This document shows positions 59,897-64,000 of a stretch of DNA of 64,000 nucleotides, one piece after another (within the stretch, counting starts at the first letter, position 1; each line of letters starts with the position of its first letter). Origin of the DNA: Flavobacterium notoginsengisoli. GTDB taxonomy: Bacteria; Bacteroidota; Bacteroidia; Flavobacteriales; Flavobacteriaceae. The stretch spans positions 434,001-498,000 of the forward strand of contig NZ_JACHLB010000002.1 of assembly GCF_014207905.1 (NCBI RefSeq), in the 5' to 3' direction. The notes below the pieces were generated by a model, which was not told where the DNA came from, did not search any database, and was given only the letters and a program-made list of their open reading frames with translations. The position numbers were made by a program, and so were the translations under genes.

Positions 59897-61200
59897 ATAA
59901 TTTTGGGTTTTCTTTTTTTCATGCGCTCCTTTATCTGATACAAGTTTTGGCTCAGCAGCTGCAGGATCTGTCTGTGATGTCTGGAGGGCTTGTTTTTCAT
60001 TCCCCTGCACTGCAGGATTTCCATACGGCTGAGTGAAATTTCGATGGTTTCTACGGAATTCTCGCAGACCTTTGCCGAGAGTATCAGCGAATCTTTTCTA
60101 ACATAATACTCATTGGTGAACACGCAATGCCCCAAGTCGTCGCCCTCGGCCATAAAATCTTTTACTTCTTCAATAACGGAAATGCTGAGCTGCCCATCGC
60201 GGAACGACAGCCCGAAAAAGCGCTTTTTGTCGCTTGCATATCTTTTCTGCGCCTTTTCGATTTCAAGGCGCAGGTCGCGGAGTTTTTTCTTGCGAAGCAA
60301 GTCCCTTTTCTTTTTTACTAAATGGTCGTGCGCTTCACTGAGGTTATCGGGGCATACATAGAGCGCACACGAAAGGTCTTTTTTGAAATACCGCAGCAGT
60401 TCGAGATAATCCTCCCAAACGGGGACATCTGAAATTTTGTAATGGTTTCGGATGACGGTTTTGACCGCCTGCCAGTTGCGGCGGATGTTCTGCCGTGATG
60501 CGCACAGGTAATACTGCAACAGGTTCAGCTGTTTTGCCTTTAGCAGGGTCTCGGCGATGGGGTCGCTTAGAAGCGATGAAAACAATAAGTGCGGTGCAAT
60601 GTCATATACCGAAGTCTTGAATCCGTTGCGTTTTAAAATCGGAAGCACTTTCATCTGCGGATAGACCTTGAAAGGATTGATATAGAATCGGGCGTTGCGG
60701 ACGAAGTCCTTTGGCTTTATTTCAAGCGGGGAATAGAATTTCCAAGCATCAAGGCTACTGGAAAACACATTGGTGCTGAGCGCAAGGGTGCGCACTTCCC
60801 CTTTGGGGTTTATCCAATGCTGCATGACTTCCTTATGGAAATAGCAGGGCAGGAAATTCTTTTTCATGTGTTTATGAGATATGACCATGCGCACCACCTG
60901 ATACCCTGCACATTGCTGCACTACGGCAAAATATTCGCTTTCTTTGAAATGCACCTGATTATAAGGCATCATTTTGAGTCTGCCTGCACAGGCAGGGCAG
61001 GAAGTGAACTTGGCGCAGGTGGTTGGACAGGAGGGTTTCCAAACGTGGGCGCAGTCCAGGCAGTAGAACCTGCTGCGGGACAACACACCCCATTTGAGAA
61101 AAATAGTCTGCTCTGCCCAAGTAAATACCTCTTCTCTGATAGGCGCAAGAGAGGCGCTCAGCGCCGTCAGCTGCTTTTCGATGATGGTTTTGGGTGTCAT
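59887..61200 (-). CDS. PcfJ-like protein
   Basis: 437 residues. It has a zinc-ribbon-like segment near residue 45 (CLDCAHVWKPSCPTTCAKFTSCPAC) and a C-terminal PcfJ core with ISVIEEVKDFMAEGDDLGHCVFTNEYYVRKDSLILSAK. PcfJ-like proteins are carried by conjugative plasmids and ICEs, usually next to PcfK; their role in mobility is not defined. The start overlaps the PcfK stop by 4 nt (ATGA). This pair marks the start of the second mobile element in the window. Confidence 0.88.
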   Translation of the reverse strand: MTPKTIIEKQLTALSASLAPIREEVFTWAEQTIFLKWGVLSRSRFYCLDCAHVWKPSCPTTCAKFTSCPACAGRLKMMPYNQVHFKESEYFAVVQQCAGYQVVRMVISHKHMKKNFLPCYFHKEVMQHWINPKGEVRTLALSTNVFSSSLDAWKFYSPLEIKPKDFVRNARFYINPFKVYPQMKVLPILKRNGFKTSVYDIAPHLLFSSLLSDPIAETLLKAKQLNLLQYYLCASRQNIRRNWQAVKTVIRNHYKISDVPVWEDYLELLRYFKKDLSCALYVCPDNLSEAHDHLVKKKRDLLRKKKLRDLRLEIEKAQKRYASDKKRFFGLSFRDGQLSISVIEEVKDFMAEGDDLGHCVFTNEYYVRKDSLILSAKVCENSVETIEISLSRMEILQCRGMKNKPSRHHRQILQLLSQNLYQIKERMKKRKPKIISR

Positions 61201-61586
61201 AGGTCAAAGAGTTTCAGAGTGGTCTGCACCGCAGGTTTTACGTCTTTTTTTACGGTTGGAACAGGTTCGCTTTTGACTGGCGCAGCAGGGATTTCGGGCT
61301 GCGTAAAAAGGTCGGACGGTGCAGGGGTCTGCACCACGGCTCTGCACGCAATCGATGCAGGCTTGCCGATAGAATCATCGGTGTAGTACTTTACTGCCAT
61401 GTCGAAGATTTCCTGATTGTCAAAGGCGCACAAGCCTGTTTTTTTGACCTCGCCGAAGATATAATGGATGCAGCTTTCCAAGTTTTTGGAAGCTTTGGCA
61501 TAGTTTGTCTCAAAGGCGGCATCGCCCTGCGCCAAAGTGCTGAGGTATTTCTCTATGGCATTTTTAAAATTTTCAGAAGCTTTCAT
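61197..61586 (-). CDS. PcfK-like protein
   Basis: 129 residues: FKNAIEKYLSTLAQGDAAFETNYAKASKNLESCIHYIFGEVKK, then GLCAFDNQEIFDMAVKYYTDDSIGKP and a Pro/Val-rich linker ending TLKLFDL. This matches PcfK proteins found with PcfJ on mobile elements. The stop overlaps the PcfJ start. Function unknown, probably helps DNA processing or element replication. Confidence 0.88.
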   Translation of the reverse strand: MKASENFKNAIEKYLSTLAQGDAAFETNYAKASKNLESCIHYIFGEVKKTGLCAFDNQEIFDMAVKYYTDDSIGKPASIACRAVVQTPAPSDLFTQPEIPAAPVKSEPVPTVKKDVKPAVQTTLKLFDL

Positions 61587-61612
61587 AAGAATAGATTTAA
61601 GGTTGAAAATTT

Positions 61613-61972
61613 CTATTCAAAGAGCCTAGAATAGAGCTCATAACAATATTCCTCGAAGCAGAGCCAGCAGACAAAGGTGTAATGCGGTGCCCCAAATCGG
61701 TTTTCGATCGGCTCGCCGACAGCTTCTTCCAATTCAGTACGTATATTTTCAAGGTCATCGATATGTTCGATGTAAAACGCTTTGCAGTCCGTGTGGTAGA
61801 TAAATTCTGAAATCATGCCGCTCACGCATCCTCCCTGCTGCAAATCAAGGAAAAAGGATTTGAGCTTTTCCCTGCGTTTTCCGCTGTAGGAAGTAATGCT
61901 TTTTAGGATAATTTCATTAAAGGCATCGCTTACACGGTACCCACTGTAATTTGATCTTTCTAAGGCTTTCAT
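61613..61972 (-). CDS. DUF7222-like protein of mobile elements
   Basis: 119 residues, probably soluble: VSDAFNEIILKSITSYSGKRREKLKSFFLDLQQGGCVSGMISEFIYHTDCKAFYIEH, then HYTFVCWLCFEEYCYELYSRLFE. I associate this pattern with the small DUF7222 proteins that occur with SSB, PcfK and PcfJ in Bacteroidota elements. Function unknown. It is 26 nt before PcfK and 44 nt after SSB in the same unit. Confidence 0.7.
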   Translation of the reverse strand: MKALERSNYSGYRVSDAFNEIILKSITSYSGKRREKLKSFFLDLQQGGCVSGMISEFIYHTDCKAFYIEHIDDLENIRTELEEAVGEPIENRFGAPHYTFVCWLCFEEYCYELYSRLFE

Positions 61973-62016
61973 ACTATTTCATTTAGGCGTGTATAAAAAT
62001 TTAATGGAGATAACAA

Positions 62017-62403
62017 TTAGAAGGGCAGGTCGTCAGGCTCTTCGTTTTTATTGTCCTTTTCAGCCGCGGGTACTGCTTTTGTGCTCTGCGTCTGTGGGAA
62101 TACAAGGATTTTAATATCCGAGGTGTGAAAGGTCAAAGCGCCGTGCGCACGGGCGTCATTTCCGATATAGACATTCAGTCCGATGCGTCCGAAGAGCTGG
62201 ACGAGAGTACCTTTTTTAAGCCACTGCACCAGTCCCGACCTGAGCCAGTAAGAACAGTCGATATAGGTTACAATCTTTTTGACCTCTGTGCTTCCTTTGG
62301 GTTTATAGCTGTCGTTGACCGCTATGGAGAAGTTTACGACCTCACGGTTTTCTTTTACTTTGAAAACGGAGGCATCTTTTACAATTCGTCCTGTGATTTC
62401 CAT
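62017..62403 (-). CDS. ssb: Single-stranded DNA-binding protein of a mobile element
   Basis: 128 residues. An OB fold with MEITGRIVKDASVF, REVVNFSIAVNDSYKPKGS, YIDCSYWLRSGLVQWLKKGTLVQLFGRIG and a short linker ending in the acidic tip EEPDDLPF, which binds partner enzymes. It lacks the usual RFSTG-like spacing of chromosomal SSB, which suggests a plasmid- or ICE-type SSB. First gene of the leftward unit SSB-DUF7222-PcfK-PcfJ and divergent from xseA. Confidence 0.9.
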   Translation of the reverse strand: MEITGRIVKDASVFKVKENREVVNFSIAVNDSYKPKGSTEVKKIVTYIDCSYWLRSGLVQWLKKGTLVQLFGRIGLNVYIGNDARAHGALTFHTSDIKILVFPQTQSTKAVPAAEKDNKNEEPDDLPF

Positions 62404-62509
62404 GACAATAAAGTTTTAGTGAATACTCTTTTAAGTTTTCTTTTCCCCTGCTTCCCAAATGAAATTTTTCAAAAGAAAAAACGGGAAAAAAGAAAGCAGA
62501 AGAAAAGTG

Positions 62510-62606
62510 TCCGGATACCGAACCGGAGTGCTATAAGTCCCGAAGGGCGGCCAGGGGCCGTTATGCGCATGCAGGTGAGGGCGGGCACTACTTTGGCTGC
62601 CCTTTT
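62510..62606 (+). ncRNA. GC-rich structured block between ssb and xseA, possible small RNA or leader
   Basis: In an AT-rich gap (62404-62723), this block has TCCGG/CCGGA arms (62510-62514, 62523-62527), GGCC-AGG-GGCC, the palindrome ATGCGCAT, and GGGCA (62583-62587)/TGCCC (62598-62602) followed by TTTT, which looks like a rightward terminator. No coding frame is convincing. It could be a leader of xseA, a small RNA or a transfer-related site. Confidence 0.35.
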
Positions 62607-62723
62607 AACCCGTTTTGAATTGAAAATTAACCTCTCTTTTTTCTGTTTTTGAGATCCGCCTGAGAATAGCTATCTTAGCGGTGAAGAAGAAAAAACAAAC
62701 AGCAGCAGACCCCTAAAAACAAT

Positions 62724-64000
62724 ATGGGACCAGACCAGTATATCAGACTCTCACAGCTCACCGGCCAGATCCAGGATACGATCCATTCCCGCTTTAAGGG
62801 ACAGACGTACTGGGTAGTGGCTGATATCACCAACCATTCCTTCAAGGCAGATAAAAAGATCCATTATTTTGAACTGGTGGAGAAATCAGAGAAAGGCAGT
62901 GTGATCACTGCTAAAATAATGGGCAAGAGCTGGGGAGCAGGAGCGCTGAAGATCCTTGATTTTGAAATCATCACCGGACAGCGTTTTACCAACAACCTTC
63001 ATGTTCTTGTTCAGGTGAGCGTGGATTTCCATCCGCTGTACGGTCTCTCGGTAAACCTTCTGGATATCGACAGCAATTTCATGCTCGGCATCCTGGAACA
63101 GCAGCGCAACGCTACCCTTACAAGGCTTGTAAGGGAAAATGATTTTATACACAAAGAAGGCGAGGGATACTCCACGCTGAACAGCCGTCTTAAATTTGCG
63201 GCAGTAATCCAGAGGGTTGCGGTGATTTCCTCAAGCAGTTCTGCCGGGAATGAGGATTTCCGCCATACGATGCAGCATAATGATTTTGGCTATGTTTTTC
63301 AGATTGATGACTATCATACCGTTGTGCAGGGGGACAATAACGCCAAGCTGTTCCTAAATAAACTCATAGAAGTCTATAATACCGGAATTCCTTATGATGC
63401 CGTTGTCATTACAAGGGGAGGCGGATCGCAGTCTGATTTTCTGATTTTCGACAACTACAATATCGGAAGGGCTGTCGCAAAATTCCCGATCCCTGTGATA
63501 ACCGGCATCGGACACCAGAAAAATGTCAGCATTACCGATCTGATGGCCCATACCCATACCAAAACCCCAACCAAGGCGGCGGAGTTCATCATAGCGCACA
63601 ACCGCAGTTTCGAGCAGCACATACTCTCGCTGCAAAGGACCATAGCCATCAAATCCCAGCAGCTTTTCCTCGGGCATTACAAGGAACTCAGCGAGATCAA
63701 AAATCTGGTCAGCCATAATGCAAGGGAACTGATTGCCGCGAAGAAAGAAGGGCTTATGCTGCAAAAGCAGCATATTTCGCAGGCTAGCCGAAACCTGCTG
63801 GCAGAAAAAAAGCAGCATCTTCTGCTGGCTGCGCAAAAAGCACTGCAAAGGCCGCAGAGCATCATCCAGCAGGAAAACAGCAATCTTCAGCATTTAAAAG
63901 CGAACCTGAAGATCTTTACCAGCCAGTACCTGCGAAGCCGCAGACTCCAATTGGAGGACCACCATAAAACTATAAAGCTGCTCTCCCCGCAGAATGTGCT
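62724..64000 (+). CDS. xseA: Exonuclease VII large subunit-like protein (3' end outside window)
   Basis: About 425 residues are visible from ATG 62724. An N-terminal OB fold (IRLSQLTGQIQDTIHSRFKG, ITNHSFKADKKIHYFELV) is followed by VDFHPLYGLSVNLLDID, FAAVIQRVAVISSSSSAG, DAVVITRGGGSQSDFLIFDN and PVITGIGHQKNVSITDL, then TKTPTKAAEFI and a long Gln/Lys-rich coiled coil. These are the XseA landmarks. In typical XseA the motif is GHETD or GHERD; here it is GHQKN, so the conserved Asp is Asn. The small subunit may lie beyond the edge. It is divergent from ssb. Confidence 0.9.
   Translation, partial: MGPDQYIRLSQLTGQIQDTIHSRFKGQTYWVVADITNHSFKADKKIHYFELVEKSEKGSVITAKIMGKSWGAGALKILDFEIITGQRFTNNLHVLVQVSVDFHPLYGLSVNLLDIDSNFMLGILEQQRNATLTRLVRENDFIHKEGEGYSTLNSRLKFAAVIQRVAVISSSSSAGNEDFRHTMQHNDFGYVFQIDDYHTVVQGDNNAKLFLNKLIEVYNTGIPYDAVVITRGGGSQSDFLIFDNYNIGRAVAKFPIPVITGIGHQKNVSITDLMAHTHTKTPTKAAEFIIAHNRSFEQHILSLQRTIAIKSQQLFLGHYKELSEIKNLVSHNARELIAAKKEGLMLQKQHISQASRNLLAEKKQHLLLAAQKALQRPQSIIQQENSNLQHLKANLKIFTSQYLRSRRLQLEDHHKTIKLLSPQNV

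Noticed and set aside
1-64000. CRISPR arrays or complete tRNA/rRNA genes
   Set aside because: No regularly spaced repeats and no complete RNA gene patterns were seen on reading both strands.

Overview
The window reads as Bacteroidota DNA, most likely Flavobacterium or a close relative. Promoters have the Bacteroidota -7 box TAnnTTTG, Shine-Dalgarno signals are weak, and the gene content fits: RteC regulators, DUF3945, flavobacterial hemA and hemH, DUF5777, TIGR03643 and PcfJ/PcfK. It looks like a chromosome segment between parts of two mobile elements. No complete tRNA, rRNA or CRISPR array was found.

Region 1 (1 to about 28.6 kb) looks like one end of an integrative conjugative element (ICE). 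At the left are a partial DUF4099/DUF3945 protein, two excisionase-like HTH proteins and two tandem RteC proteins. The cargo follows. Leftward lie chrA and a doxX-like gene. Rightward runs a near-continuous gene series: a double spondin-domain lipoprotein, AhpD-like proteins, peroxiredoxin, thioredoxin, SDR, an AraC-type regulator, MsrA, MsrB, DsbD, a YkgB/DUF417 protein, a Cys-rich protein, DUF3347, a CusA-type pump split into two frames, TolC, two metal-binding adaptors, a PLP decarboxylase and a HAD dehalogenase. A second leftward unit holds YkgB/DUF417 and PepSY genes. Three promoters (doxX leftward, spondin gene rightward, YkgB leftward) carry the same operator, GGGAAA-N3-TGTCAT, in each case exactly 22 nt before the -7 box; two of the three have a second copy 21 bp further upstream. 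This ties the cargo into one regulon, probably run by the embedded AraC protein. The content suggests a mobile regulon for periplasmic oxidant damage (possibly reactive chlorine), copper/silver and chromate.

Region 2 (28.6-31.7 kb) is a junction full of debris: IS3-family transposase fragments, a degenerate small gene pair and short repeats. The ICE end probably lies here.

Region 3 (31.7-59.8 kb) looks like ordinary chromosome. It has a PAS histidine kinase; a TIGR03643/SDR/DUF2867 set; orphan CheY-like regulators; and a haem locus in which hemH, an AraC regulator and hemA bracket a cytochrome c, two YceI proteins, an OB-fold protein, DUF5777 and an exported truncated globin. Further on are an ECF sigma/anti-sigma pair, a fasciclin protein, an ECF42-like sigma factor with its YCII partner, a six-PAS histidine kinase with a response regulator, a truncated DUF1016 gene, an SDR and an unknown lipoprotein.

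Region 4 (59.8 kb to the end) appears to enter a second mobile element: PcfJ, PcfK, a DUF7222-like protein, SSB and, divergently, an exonuclease VII large subunit that runs off the window and has a substituted active-site motif.
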